A DNA stretch of 64,000 nt from Agelas oroides (taxonomy: Eukaryota > Porifera > Demospongiae > Agelasida > Agelasidae). Shown piece by piece: positions 13,301 through 23,230 of this stretch. The stretch's first letter is position 1; each line of letters begins with the position of its first letter. The position numbers and the translations under genes were made by a program. The notes under the pieces are model-generated. The model had not been told where the DNA came from, did no database searches, and saw only the letters and a list, made by a program, of their open reading frames with translations. The stretch is from contig OX422195.1 of the NCBI GenBank assembly GCA_949130485.1, positions 1,466,566 to 1,530,565 on the forward strand. Reading direction: 5' to 3'.

Positions 13301-14630
13301 ATGTGTCAATGCAATCAGTATTATATATGTCAATCCAATCAGTATCGTGTCAATCAGTATCATATGTGTCAATCCAATCAGTATCGTGTCAATCAGTATC
13401 ATATGTGTCATTGCAATCAGTATCGTGTCAATCAGTATCATGTGTCATTGCAATCAGTATCATGTGTCATTGCAATCAGTATCATGTGTCATTGCAATCA
13501 GTATCGTGTCAATCAGTATCATGTGTCAATCCAATCAGTATCATGTCAATCAGTATCATATGTGTCATTGCAATCAGTATCGTGTCAATCAGTATCATAT
13601 GTGTCATTGCAATCAGTATCATATATGTCAATAGTGTCATGCGACATCTGGGCAAGGTATAGCCGAGCCTGTTCCCAGGGTCAGGCCCCTCCTCGGCCTT
13701 TAATCACCAGTAATTGCATACTGCAAGCCACAGAAATCTGGAGCCCTGGGCCATTGTGAGCTTCACTCTGTCCCAGCAAACAGGATCAAAACTGTTGGTT
13801 AGAGGAGAGTTAATCAAGCTCCCAATGAAGGGTGAAACTGCTCTCCTACCCATTTGGCATCTTCTTTGTCTGCACAGTAACAATATCGTGTCACAAACAT
13901 CGTGTGTCAGTGTCACGTGTCAGTATCATGTGTTTCAGTGTCATGTGTGTCAGTATCACGTGTGTCAGTATCACGTGTATCAGTGTCACGTGTCAGTATC
14001 ATGTGTGTCAGTATCACGTGTGTCAGTATCACGTGTATCAGTGTCACGTGTCAGTATCATGTGTGTCAGTATCATGTGTGTCAGTATCATGTGTCAGTGT
14101 CACATGTCAGTATCATGTGTCAGTATCACATGTCAGTATCACATGTGTCAGTATCATGTGTGTCAGTATCATGTGTGTCAGTGTCACGTGTGTCACAGCA
14201 ATTGTATCCATAGCATATGTATCACAGCAATCGTTATCATATGTGTCGTGTCACAGTAGACAGTATCATATATGTCACAGTAGAAAGTATATACTGTCCC
14301 TTGCAATCAGTGACATATGTATCACGGCAATCAGGACTGTGTGTGCACACTTGAGTTTTGCACCCAGTAAATTGTATCCAAATTTTCAATCTGGGTTGCC
14401 CATGGTTCACACACCATCCCCTTACACTCGCATACACCTCCCGCTCTTGCAGATCATCACCCTGACGTTTGTCTACTTTGTGATCTGGCTTGGACTGAGT
14501 GTGCTGCTGAGTCTTGTGATGGCTGTGTATCTTCAGCTATCATGGGCATGCCCCCAAATAAGAGCCAACACGCTCCCTCGTGAGGGCTCTCTGCCCTGCT
14601 TTCACTTTTATAGTCAAAGTGAAAGTGAAA

Positions 14631-14665
<35 letters not shown>

Positions 14666-16220
14666 AGTGTGTGTGTGTGTGTGTGTGTGTGTATGTAGAG
14701 ATGGAGAGAGGCAAGGAAGTGAGGGAAGGAAGAGAGGGAAAGGGAGGGGAGGGGAGGGGGGGAGGGAGGGAGGGGGAGAGAAAGAAAGAAAGAAAAAAGA
14801 AGGGAGAGAGAAGGGAGGGAGGAGGGAGGGAGAGAGGTAGGGAGGAGAGAGGGGGGAGGGAGGGAGTAGGGAGGGGGGAGGGAGGGGGGAGGGGGAGGGA
14901 GGGGGGAGGGGGAGGGAGGGGGGAGGGAGGGAGGGGGGAGGGAGGGAGGGGGGAGGGAGGGGGGAGGGAGGGAGGAAGTGTGGTGTAATTATATTACTTT
15001 CAATCTCCCCTGCATAACCATGTAGATTTGTTGAAGGTGTGTGTTGATGGTATTGGAGAACTCTGTACAATGGTGAGTAAATCTTACTGAAACAGGTCAA
15101 TGCTAACCTCATTCCTAGGGAGACATGGCAACATTTAAGCCACTTCCAAGTAGACTCTCCTTCTTCAACTACCTCCGATATCTTGTGGGCCAGATGGTCC
15201 CTGCAAGTAATAGTCTTCAATTCCCTCTCCTCTACACACTTTATGTCACTCTCATCCCTCCCACACAATGTCACTCTCATTCCTCCCACACAATGTCACT
15301 CTCATTCCTCCCACACAATGTCACTCTCATTCCTCCAACACCATGTCACTCTCATTCCTCCCGCACAATGTCACTCTCATTCCTCCCACACCATGTCACT
15401 CTCATTCCTCCCGCACCATGTCACTCTCATCCCTCCCACACAATGTCACTCTCATTCCTCCCACACAATGTCACTCTCATTCCTCCCACACCATGTCACT
15501 CTCATTCCTCCCACACAATGTCACTCTCATTCCTCCCACACAATGTCACTCTCATTCCTCCCACACAATGTCACTCTCATTCTGCCAACACCATGTTATT
15601 CTTATTCCTCCCACACAATGTCACTCTCATCCCTCCCACACCATGTCACTCTCATTCCTCCAACACCATGTCACTCTCATTCCTTCTTCACATTGCAGGG
15701 CCCAAAAATTGGGTTGGCGTTTGCAATATCACTGGGGTTCTCAATCATTGTTGTCCTGGGACTGGTAAGTGAATGTAGCAGCTTGATCATCTCTAGCTGG
15801 ACCAATAGACAGCCCCCTATCACCCCAGTGTAGCCTAAAACCTCGATATGAGAACGCCCATCAACTCCAGAAGACATTGGAAGAACACTTTCTTCAACGA
15901 AACCTCACCCAGCTTTTCATTCCTATTACAAGCAATCCAGTCTTGGTACCAGACCCTCCCAAGGAAGAAACTTCACCTAGCTTCCTTCCTTCCATGTGAA
16001 GTATTGAGACTAGTTGAAGGCCTGGGAGCGAGCATTGAGTGTGATACATGTTTAGGTATGCATTGTGAAGCTACCAGAAAGATAGGGGCATCATATTTAC
16101 TGGAGCTAGTGGTGATCCTTTGTTTACCTGCAGGTTGTGATGCTGATTGTGCAGGCAGCCAATTTTGTTGGAGTAAGAGAAAGCAACAGGAGGTCGTATA
16201 AGCCCGGTGGCGACTATTAG
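5026..16220 (+). CDS. Myelin proteolipid/M6 (PLP/GPM6) family four-pass membrane protein, copy A
   Basis: Exons: 5026-5029, 7465-7621, 12731-12890, 14453-14630, 15026-15072, 15699-15764, 16134-16220 (TAG). They give 232 residues with phases 1,2,0,1,0,0. The start MGDSCFGCCKVCCYSTPYG matches the Cys-rich, normally acylated N-terminus of PLP/M6 proteins (MGxxxCCxxC..xPY). Four hydrophobic segments follow, one each in exons 2, 3 and 4 and one spanning exons 6-7. An N-H-T sequon (about residue 53) is in the first outer loop. The large outer loop holds four cysteines, ending VCVDGIGELC, like the two disulfides of PLP. The tail is short and basic. The product is inferred to sit in the plasma membrane; its function here is unknown. 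The exon 4 donor at 14631 is the least certain boundary because it runs into a GT repeat. A tetraspanin was considered but the CCG motif is absent. Confidence 0.8.
5030..7464 (+). other. Intron 1 of PLP/M6-like gene A; no gene seen
   Basis: This intron separates the 4-nt first coding exon from exon 2. I see no coding stretch. It holds a long (CA)n microsatellite at 6831-6908 and one small CCTCGTTCCCAGG-type foldback at about 7338-7386. Acceptor 7461-7464 follows a T-run. Confidence 0.6.
6831..6908. repeat. (CA)n microsatellite
   Basis: An almost pure run of CA dinucleotides, about 39 units. Confidence 0.97.
7773..7979. mobile_element. MITE-like element with TTACAGT terminal inverted repeats
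   Basis: The left end TTACAGTGGGAAGTTACTT is the inverse of the right end, which reads GAGTGACTTCCTACTGTAA. The inside carries repeated TTATCCGAA motifs. A partial second copy, with the same upstream flank GAGTGCATTATG, lies at 11636-11698. There is no coding capacity. Confidence 0.75.
8205..8358. repeat. Three degenerate tandem units of about 60 bp
   Basis: Each unit ends in a form of ACTAGTGGGCGGAGCCTCA and begins with a form of GTTGCTAGGCAACCAA. The first unit has a perfect GTTGCTAGGCAACC palindrome at 8228-8241. The remainder of intron 2 of gene A (7622-12730) shows no coding signal. Confidence 0.7.
9738..9796. mobile_element. Small CCTCGTTCCCAGG-family foldback with target duplication
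   Basis: A short inverted repeat (TAGCCTCATTCCCAAGCC ... GGCCTGGGAACGAGGCTA) is flanked on both sides by GCACAATA. It is a small member of the family described at 2669-2789. Confidence 0.65.
10424..10890. repeat. 34-bp minisatellite
   Basis: About twelve copies of a 34-bp unit containing CTTATAAACCATGCCACGCA, with a few truncated copies, lie in intron 2 of PLP/M6-like gene A. A (GT)n tract at 10325-10370 precedes it. Confidence 0.92.
12933..13284. mobile_element. MITE-like element with ATAGGYGTCG inverted ends, inserted in a minisatellite
   Basis: The left end ATAGGTGTCGGA and the right end (inverse ATAGGCGTCGCA) bound about 350 bp without an open gene. On both sides lies ATCAGTATC/TGTGTCAATCC repeat sequence, so the element appears to have split an older tandem array in intron 3 of gene A. 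Confidence 0.7.
13285..13640. repeat. ATCAGTATC minisatellite
   Basis: Many copies of a 13-22-bp pattern based on CAATCAGTATCATGTGTCA. The same pattern exists upstream at 12905-12932, before the inserted element. Confidence 0.9.
13876..14300. repeat. GTGTCAGTATCACGT minisatellite
   Basis: A second, related tandem array of roughly 15-bp units (TGTCAGTATCACGTG and variants) fills the rest of intron 3 of gene A up to about 14300. It yields long but meaningless open frames on both strands. Confidence 0.9.
14631..14985. repeat. (GT)n followed by a 280-bp polypurine (GGGAGGG) tract
   Basis: The tract begins at the proposed donor of exon 4 of gene A (GTGAGT then (GT)n) and turns into GGGAGGG-rich purine sequence from about 14700. 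Closely spaced G-runs could form G-quadruplex or triplex structures in the transcribed gene. No gene is present. Confidence 0.9.
15243..15690. repeat. 25-bp minisatellite before an acceptor
   Basis: About eighteen copies of a 25-bp unit (CACAATGTCACTCTCATTCC) run up to the exon 6 acceptor of PLP/M6-like gene A. The C/T-rich units extend the polypyrimidine tract of that acceptor. Confidence 0.95.
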
Positions 16221-16982
16221 TCAGCAGCGAGGGATTGATGCACATTCACTTATTTAAAAATCAGTAGTCACATGCAAAGCGTTTCACTTGTATGTGTAAT
16301 AAGCCACCAACTATAATAATGTGTGTTTGCTTAGTACAAAACAGTTGCATTGTAAATTGTGTGTATACAATGTCATTTGTTGGATTCTGATATTATACAG
16401 CCCTTGACCCTTGATTAAAATCTATGTTGACCTATACTGTATTCAAGCCTAATAAACTGCACTGAAACGAGCTGCCCTGCTTTTTGCCTGTATATAGACA
16501 GATTTCATTCAGTGATGCACGGTGCGGGCGGGAGGAGCTGAGTGCAGGGCTAGCTAGGGACGTTGTGCATATATTATATGCGCGCGCATATATTCACGCG
16601 CCGCGCCGCGATGTTTCATGACGTCACTAGCTGCTCTATTATCTATGCTTGAACGAACCACTGCACTGTTTAACACATGCACAGTAAAGCTGGCCTATGG
16701 GGGAGTTTCCTAAGAGTTCGGGGAGGTTCAACACATCCGAATCTGTTTGAACCAATGTTCAACACAGTGAACCTGACTGCAATGTACAAGTACAAATTGT
16801 ACCTACGTAAGTGCGTACATTGTATATACTACAATGTACGCACTTACGTAGGTACGTATGAACGTGCGCGCGTGTGGTGTAACGCCAACGGGCAGACTAT
16901 GCCACACCCAATCATTCTAATTTCCAAAGCTACGCACTAGTTGATCGAGACAAGAGCTATACTGTGTGATCGAGACCTCAAA
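16221..16982. promoter_or_regulatory. Intergenic region between the two PLP/M6-like genes, probable promoter of copy B
   Basis: It holds an AATAAA at 16451-16456, 231 bp after the stop of copy A, a plausible polyadenylation signal. Next comes a CpG-rich stretch with ATATGCGCGCGCATAT (16577-16592) and a perfect TGACGTCA cAMP-response-type palindrome (16619-16626). A long perfect hairpin follows at 16799-16855. Promoter function is inferred from position only. Confidence 0.5.
16799..16855. repeat. Perfect 26-bp-arm palindromic hairpin
   Basis: Two perfectly complementary 26-base arms (outer GTACCTACGTAAG, inner CATTGTA) flank a 5-base TATAC loop. It lies about 130 bp upstream of the start codon of PLP/M6-like copy B. 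Confidence 0.95.
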
Positions 16983-19900
16983 ATGGGCTGTAAGTTTGCC
17001 TTAAAGTACGCTAGGTTTTCGATGCGCATATTTATAGCAATCACGAAATGACTTGCAAGTCGGCTTTGCAAAAAAAAAAAAAGCTTGTCATTCAGCTCAG
17101 TGCAAAATAGAATACGTGTCCTCACGGACAGATCTAGCATTACGTGTTTAATCAGTTTTCTCCATGAAATGAACCTTGTTAAAACTTTTACTTGGCTAGC
17201 TAGACTATTCATGATCCACTGTGCAGTTTTCAGGGTTACACCAGCTCACACGAGTTTTTGTTGCCATGCAAATTGTATTACTAATAAGTGACTAAAATGT
17301 AACTATAGCAAGAGCTCAGCTTGTGTTACTGCCTGGACATGCAGACAGAAATGCAGTCAATGGAGGCCAAGGCTGATTAAAAAAGTGTGTACTGATGTGG
17401 GTACTTTACATGTATGCTAGTAGCATCCAGAATCCAGCTTCTTGTAGCAGGGAAGTGGCCAAGTGATTATGTGACTGTGCACCATCGAATCCCACCTCAT
17501 ATTGCCCAGAATTGATGTTCAAAATACATAGCTGCACCTCACATCGTATGTTTACATATACCTCCAAGCCCTCAACCAAAGGCTGGTCTCCAGTTCCAAA
17601 GGCATGCAGGAGATGAAGCAACTAAGACATAATTACTGCTTTTGCATGGTCAAGAAATCTAGATGTCTGAATGCAGTACATTGGTCCTTAGCCAACCACG
17701 ATCCAGTGCAAATTAAGCTCAGCTTTCAAAGCAGCAATGTAAACACTATTCCTTCTTAGGGAGCTGGTTTACTTAAGACGTTTGACTCCTCTGCAGGTGA
17801 AGATTGCTGCAAGAGCTGTTGCTACAGCACTCCATACCTGACACTCAGTGCTGTGGTGTGCATTTTACTGGGGCTAACTGGCTTCACCATTGCAGCTGTG
17901 TATGGAACTGTGGAGATGAGTACTGTACCTCACTTGCAGAATGGGTAGGTGTAGCCAGGCACATGGTTTTGCTAAGAGTGCAGTTATCTCTTGCTATGGC
18001 AACAAACCCACATGACACACAATGCATTATATTGCTGATTGTTGTTTTAGAACTAAGATAACTTCCCCTGAAACCAGTGTGCAGTGGTAATCACCCATAC
18101 TATACACATGGCTATTGTATATATACTTACTCAAATATCATTTTAAAAAGCAGTTGCACTGTTGCCATGGTTATTCTGGCTGCCTCCAACATAAACATCT
18201 GGTGTGCATTATTAGGCTTTCATTAGCTGAGCTTCAAGTTTGGTTCAAAGGCCCTTGCAAGGAAGAAATGGCTAATTGTGAGGGTATTAGAGACTTATGC
18301 AATGAAGCAAAGTATTGTATCAAAGGTCCCTCCTTCCTCCTTCCCTCGCATAGCACTGCCGTAGTCGCACCAGTGATTGGTGCCGCAGTGGTGCTGACGT
18401 TCATTCCCCTGGTTTTTGCCACCATCTTGGCCTACTGTATCACTGGCTACATCAGAGATGTTCTCTTCCATTCTGTTGTGAAGTCATGCATTGGATCATC
18501 TTGCAACATATGGGTACGTCAGTATGCTTCCATAGTAGTACTGGGACTTAAGTTATTAATTTAACCCTTCCTGTACTGGTTCGTGATAACTGATGTCTGA
18601 TCAACTAAGATTTAGCTGGAATTGTGTACCACAGGCAGCAGCTGGGACTTAATTAACCCCTAACCTCCCTGTATAACAAACTGACTACACATGCCTTGGT
18701 GTCTCTCTTATGTGGTCTTAGTATGCATACAAAGCAGCCATGCAGTTCATGACCATAATAATCTTGTGTTGTACATGATCCTTTTCCAGCAGTTTCCATT
18801 ATGCTCTCCCTCCCACTTGTGACCTACATATATGAGCAATAATTAGTTGCAGAGTGACTAAATGTTACAGTAGATTTCCATAAAAGCATATCCTGAGGGA
18901 GTGGTGTTGAGTCTATATTTACTTAATAAACATTGGAAGAGCATGTGTTGTTAATGTACATGATTTAAACAATGGTGTACCAAAGTCACCACATGGTAGT
19001 GATCACTTTTAGAAGGCATCTATATTAAAGTGCATTAGTGAAGTCTGATGGACTTATTTGGCAATTATTTGTATGTCTAGCAGAGGCACACCCACACCAT
19101 ATACTCAAGAAACCTGTGAATCAATTGCAACCAATGAAAAGAAAGAAGAGTCTGGGAACGGTAGTTTTGTCTGTGATCCTATAGTTTCAGGATTAAACAT
19201 TGACACCCTCCTTCTTGAACCTATTTCATTAGTGGGTAATGAAGCACAAAGTGTGGTAGGTGGTGCTTATCATACTGCAACTGTACAGTGACTGTGAAAA
19301 ACACTTTTTTTTTTGCAAAACCTTTGAGTGCAAAAGATCATTCGCATTCATCAGAGTGTAGCAGTGTTTACATGATCAAAGGCCTGTTCTCTTTTGTCCA
19401 CATACAATCTTGTTTATTTCTGGTAATCAGTAACAAATGCCTTGATTAGCTGATGAACTCAATCTTTGTTGAAGCCATTGGTGCATACTATATAATCCAG
19501 CAAGACTAATAATTCTATAACTTCGAACAGAAGACCATGATTGCAGTCAGAATCGTCTGGTTTTGGTTGAAGCTCCCACACTTTTCCTTGGTGTGGTTGT
19601 TTGGGTATTCAAGATGCTACAATTAGGGGTAGCCTCTTTTAATGTCCATTTTGTAGTTGCTTGGGTGTTACAAGCTATAGGTATCTTAGGGAAGAGTGTG
19701 TGCTTTATCTGACAAGATGAAGCTACAGGTATATATACAAGGCTTACTCAACAACTATGTTACAAACAGGTAATAGCTCACTGATGGAGTGTGGAGTTAA
19801 CTTTGGTGTAAACCTCCGAGTTTGTACACTGTGTCTATAAGATGTGGGCACATAATGGCAACCCCCTGTGCAGTTTATTGTTATCATCCATTGAAACTGA

Positions 19901-22668
19901 AGTACAAAAAGTATAGTAAACGTTGACTGGTGATAAGTAATAATGAGTTCACAACTGAAAAGTTGGAGCTTAACTGTTTTGTCCTCCCTCCTTCTTGCTT
20001 ATGTACTTCCTTGCTTATTATTTTCATATAGTTCAACCCCCCCTCCAACACACCCACAAACACACACACACACACACAGGTGATAGTGCTAACGTTCCTC
20101 TACTTCCTCCTCTGGCTGCTGATTACTGTAGCGATGGGTGGTATCATGGTGTACTATGTGCAGGCAGGACTCAAGTGCGGGGAGCTGGAAGCCATGGGGA
20201 GAATGAACGACTCCTCTGCATGCTTCTCTTACATTGATACAAGTATGTGTAGCATTAGGTGTTTATACCACCTCCTCTGATGCCAATGTCACCTGTCCTA
20301 GAAGTGTGTGTAGCTAGCCTCGCTCCCAGGTCTTCTGCTTCCGTGTCTACTGTGTAGTGTATTTACATTACTTCACAACCACTGGTGCAATCGGCTGTCC
20401 ACTGGTGCAATTGGCTGTCCACTGGTGCAATCGGCTGTCCACTGGTGCAATCGGCTGTCCACTGGTGCAATCGGCTGTCCACTGGTGCAATCGGCTGTCC
20501 ACTGGTGCAATCGGCTGTCCACTGGTGCAATTGGCTGTCCACTAGTGCAATTGGCTGTAATAGTCACCTGATCCTGGCCCTAGCCCATGTCTGAGTCACA
20601 TGACCGACTGACCAAGCTTTGAAGCAACTGATACTGTGACAATGTGCTACATACTGTTATTGTGATATGACATTTCTCTTTCTTCTTGCAGGTTTTCAGT
20701 ACTTCGCTATCTGTGGTGGGAACGGTTTACAAGAACTGTGTACAGAGGTATGTGTGATAAAGATAAAGTCCCATTTGTCATCCAGTTAAATAAATCACGT
20801 GACAGCAAAGAAAATAATGTGATATACTTGGTTCTATTAAGAAGATATTATCTTAATCGTGAGATTTGTCATCATGTCACTATTACTGGTTTAATTCACC
20901 ACTGTCCAATTTTGGACCACTTAGAATGAAGGGTTACTGTTAAAACAAAACTGGATGTAAAAAAGGTGAGGGTGGCAGTGTGCAGTAGCTAAAGTGATCT
21001 CAACAGGCTTGTTTTGAAAACAGTAAGTAAAACTGCCATCGATCAAAGATGGGATTGCCTGGGAATGTCAATTTGGCAGGCATCCTTAAGACAGACAGGT
21101 AGCTTGAAGCAATCATCTTTGAGTTGCAACCACTGTGATGTTGCAGGCGTGGTCGAGTGGGAGTCAACCAGTTCCCACACATAAGATGCAAGTGTAGGAG
21201 GTAGTCTGGAAAAACAGGATAGGTGGGGTGCCAGCTTGTGTGTTTACATCTGGAAGCAGCCAAGTATTTTCATAATCTGTACCCAGGCTGATGTTCAGAG
21301 GAAATAGCAAGGTACTGGGTATTCCATCAAACAAGAGCGCATAAGAATGGGCGGCTAGAGGAAGAGCGTGTAACTACGTAAAATTCCAAACCGGTCAGAA
21401 TTTACCGCCAGTACTAAAAATAGTAACACGTATGCGCAGCTGCTTGTAGACATGTTGCTAAGCACGTGCCGGGTGTTCTATTTTTAGTACGGTTCAATTT
21501 TGACCGGACTACGGGCTTCTATTGGAGTTACACACTCTTCCTCTAGCCGCCCGTTCTTATGTGCTCTTGCATCAAATCATAGCTGAGATCTCTACAACAT
21601 AGTATGAGTGTGTGGTATGATTACTAAAGTGGGTGTACATGCCTCATTCCCAGTCCCAATGTACATAACCTCAGAATGTGACTTTACCACACACTTCTTG
21701 TACTTTGACCTCACAGGGTTTGAAGGTCGGGCTGTCCTTCTCCATATCGCTGATCTTTACACTGATTGTCATCATTGGACTTGTGAGTGCATAGCACACG
21801 CAGTGAAACCTTAGCCTTGTTCCCAGTTCTTATACCATAGCTGTGGTGGAGGACTGGGAACGAGGCATAGCACACGCAGTGAAACCTTAGCCTTGTTCCC
21901 AGTTCTTATACCATAGCTGTGGTGGAGGACTGGGAACGAGGCATAGCACACGCAGTGAAACCTTAGCCTTGTTCCCAGTTCTTATACCATAGCTGTGGTG
22001 GAGGACTGGGAACGAGGCATAGCACATGCAGTGAAACCTTAGCCTTGTTCCCAGTTCTTATACCATAGCTGTGGTGGAGGACTGGGAACGAGGTTAGTGA
22101 AATCCACTTCATTCTCTGCAAATACTGTATAGGGAGAAATTTTCAAAGGGTGAATTTTCCCATTTGTGTTTTTAAAAGCTTGAATACATATTGATGCTGA
22201 ATATCTCCAGTTTAGAGTGGTAAAACAATGACGAACATAAGAGTGTACATGGATGTACAACACTTGAGCCACTAAAGACTTTACGTTGTCAGCAGTAAGA
22301 CACCGTTAGTTCAGCACTAATTCCCAGGGTCTTCCCCAGCTTTAGCTAAACAATGTAAGAGCTGTGGAGGAGCCTGGGAACATGGCCATATGTAGCTACC
22401 CCACACTCACAAAATGCAAATTTGATATGCATGTCCTGGACAACAATTACCACAAGTGCAAACTGTTGAATATTGTGACCCTGCAATGGTAATTCGATTA
22501 CTACATACATGTAGAGAGGGTACTAAGTGAAGGTGGCATATGTACATCCTACAGGTTGCGTTGATGGTGGTGCAGTCAGCCAACTTTGTCAGTGCCCTGG
22601 ACAACATGGAGTATCGGCAATCCAACTACCCTCGCAACGAGGCCTACTTTATGAAGCGTGTACGCTGA
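16983..22668 (+). CDS. Myelin proteolipid/M6 (PLP/GPM6) family four-pass membrane protein, copy B
   Basis: Exons: 16983-16989, 17797-17944, 18354-18513, 20080-20242, 20692-20747, 21717-21782, 22555-22668 (TGA). They give 237 residues with the same phases (1,2,0,1,0,0) as copy A; exons 3 and 6 have identical length (160 and 66 nt). The N-terminus MGCEDCCKSCCYSTPY is very close to the MGCxECCxxC start of M6 proteins. Four membrane segments are visible. The first outer loop has an N-G-T sequon (about residue 51). The large loop has four cysteines in the PLP pattern (LKCGEL, SACFSY, AICGG, ELCTE). The product is inferred to be a plasma-membrane proteolipid. The two copies are a clear tandem duplication. 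The 7-nt first exon is supported by phase and by completing the MGC start. Confidence 0.83.
20385..20560. repeat. 20-bp tandem repeat
   Basis: Nine copies of ACTGGTGCAATCGGCTGTCC lie in intron 4 of copy B. The surrounding introns of copy B, including 18514-20079, otherwise show no genes. Confidence 0.95.
21332..21570. mobile_element. MITE-like element, AAGAGCGCATAAGAACGGGC family, copy 1
   Basis: About 45-bp terminal inverted repeats start CAAGAGCGCATAAGAATGGG and end with the complementary sequence. Inner subterminal motifs TTTTTAGTAC and GACCGG are also inverted. Two related copies are at 34024-34296 and 39897-40157. No transposase is present, so it is presumably non-autonomous. Confidence 0.85.
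21790..22095. repeat. Four tandem copies of a 70-bp unit containing a foldback
   Basis: The array starts immediately after the exon 6 donor of PLP/M6-like copy B. Each unit contains CCTTGTTCCCAGTTCTTA and the inverse end GGACTGGGAACGAGG, so each is a hairpin of the CCTCGTTCCCAGG type amplified in tandem. Confidence 0.9.
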
Positions 22669-23230
22669 GCTCCTCACGGACAACTAGCTTGCTGGATCAG
22701 ATACGCAGCCCAATCCTGCTGCCTTTTATATATATACTTCAGTTCTCACTTTTTAAAAAATTATCTCTGACTTGTACATAGTTTGCGACAGTGTTATACC
22801 CACAGTTGTGGTACGCATGTAATGAGCTGAAACTTGTGTGCTTGTATTGCTAAGTATCAAGTCTAAACATCAGATGACCCGAGAGCTACGTGTAAATGGT
22901 TTAACAGTTTACTAAGCATTTCTCTAATGAGAAAAAGCAATTATGACAGGCGTTTACCTACTTTACAATCAAACAGCAAACATAGAGACTATATGACCTA
23001 GGCAACACATAAGAATATTACTCATATCGCTTTTCTACAGTGGTGTTGCCTAAGTAATACATTAACTCTTGTTTTTAGAATCAGGAAAGTCAGTTGTGGA
23101 TTGTCAATGACCTTATTCAGTAATGTACAATCAAACCCTAATGCAATATGCCCACCTTTGCGCATAAAAATTGCATGGGCTCATAATTGGAAACAAAGGA
23201 TGGTGCAGAAACTAATGTAGTGCACTGCTG
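22669..23230. other. Intergenic region between the convergent PLP/M6-like copy B and POP7
   Basis: Both flanking genes end here. I see no coding exon and no strong regulatory motif; it must hold the 3' untranslated regions and polyadenylation sites of both genes. Confidence 0.5.

Noticed and set aside
13210-14698. Open frames of 66-288 codons on both strands
   Set aside because: They arise from ATCAGTATC and GTGTCAGTATC minisatellites; every frame is open because of the repeat, and none resembles a family. Only 14453-14630 in this stretch is a supported exon.
14540-15289. 249-codon minus-strand open frame rich in Pro, Leu and Ser
   Set aside because: It is the complement of the GGGAGGG purine tract and overlaps exons of PLP/M6-like gene A on the other strand.
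15125-15833. Three overlapping open frames of 166-216 codons
   Set aside because: They translate the 25-bp repeat in three frames (His/Ser/Thr/Leu-rich); only 15699-15764 is coding, as exon 6.
5026-22668. Tetraspanin or claudin identity for the two four-pass proteins
   Set aside because: There is no CCG motif or PxSC pattern of tetraspanins and no claudin W-GLW-C-C signature; the N-terminal cysteines, loop cysteine spacing and intron phases fit PLP/M6 better.
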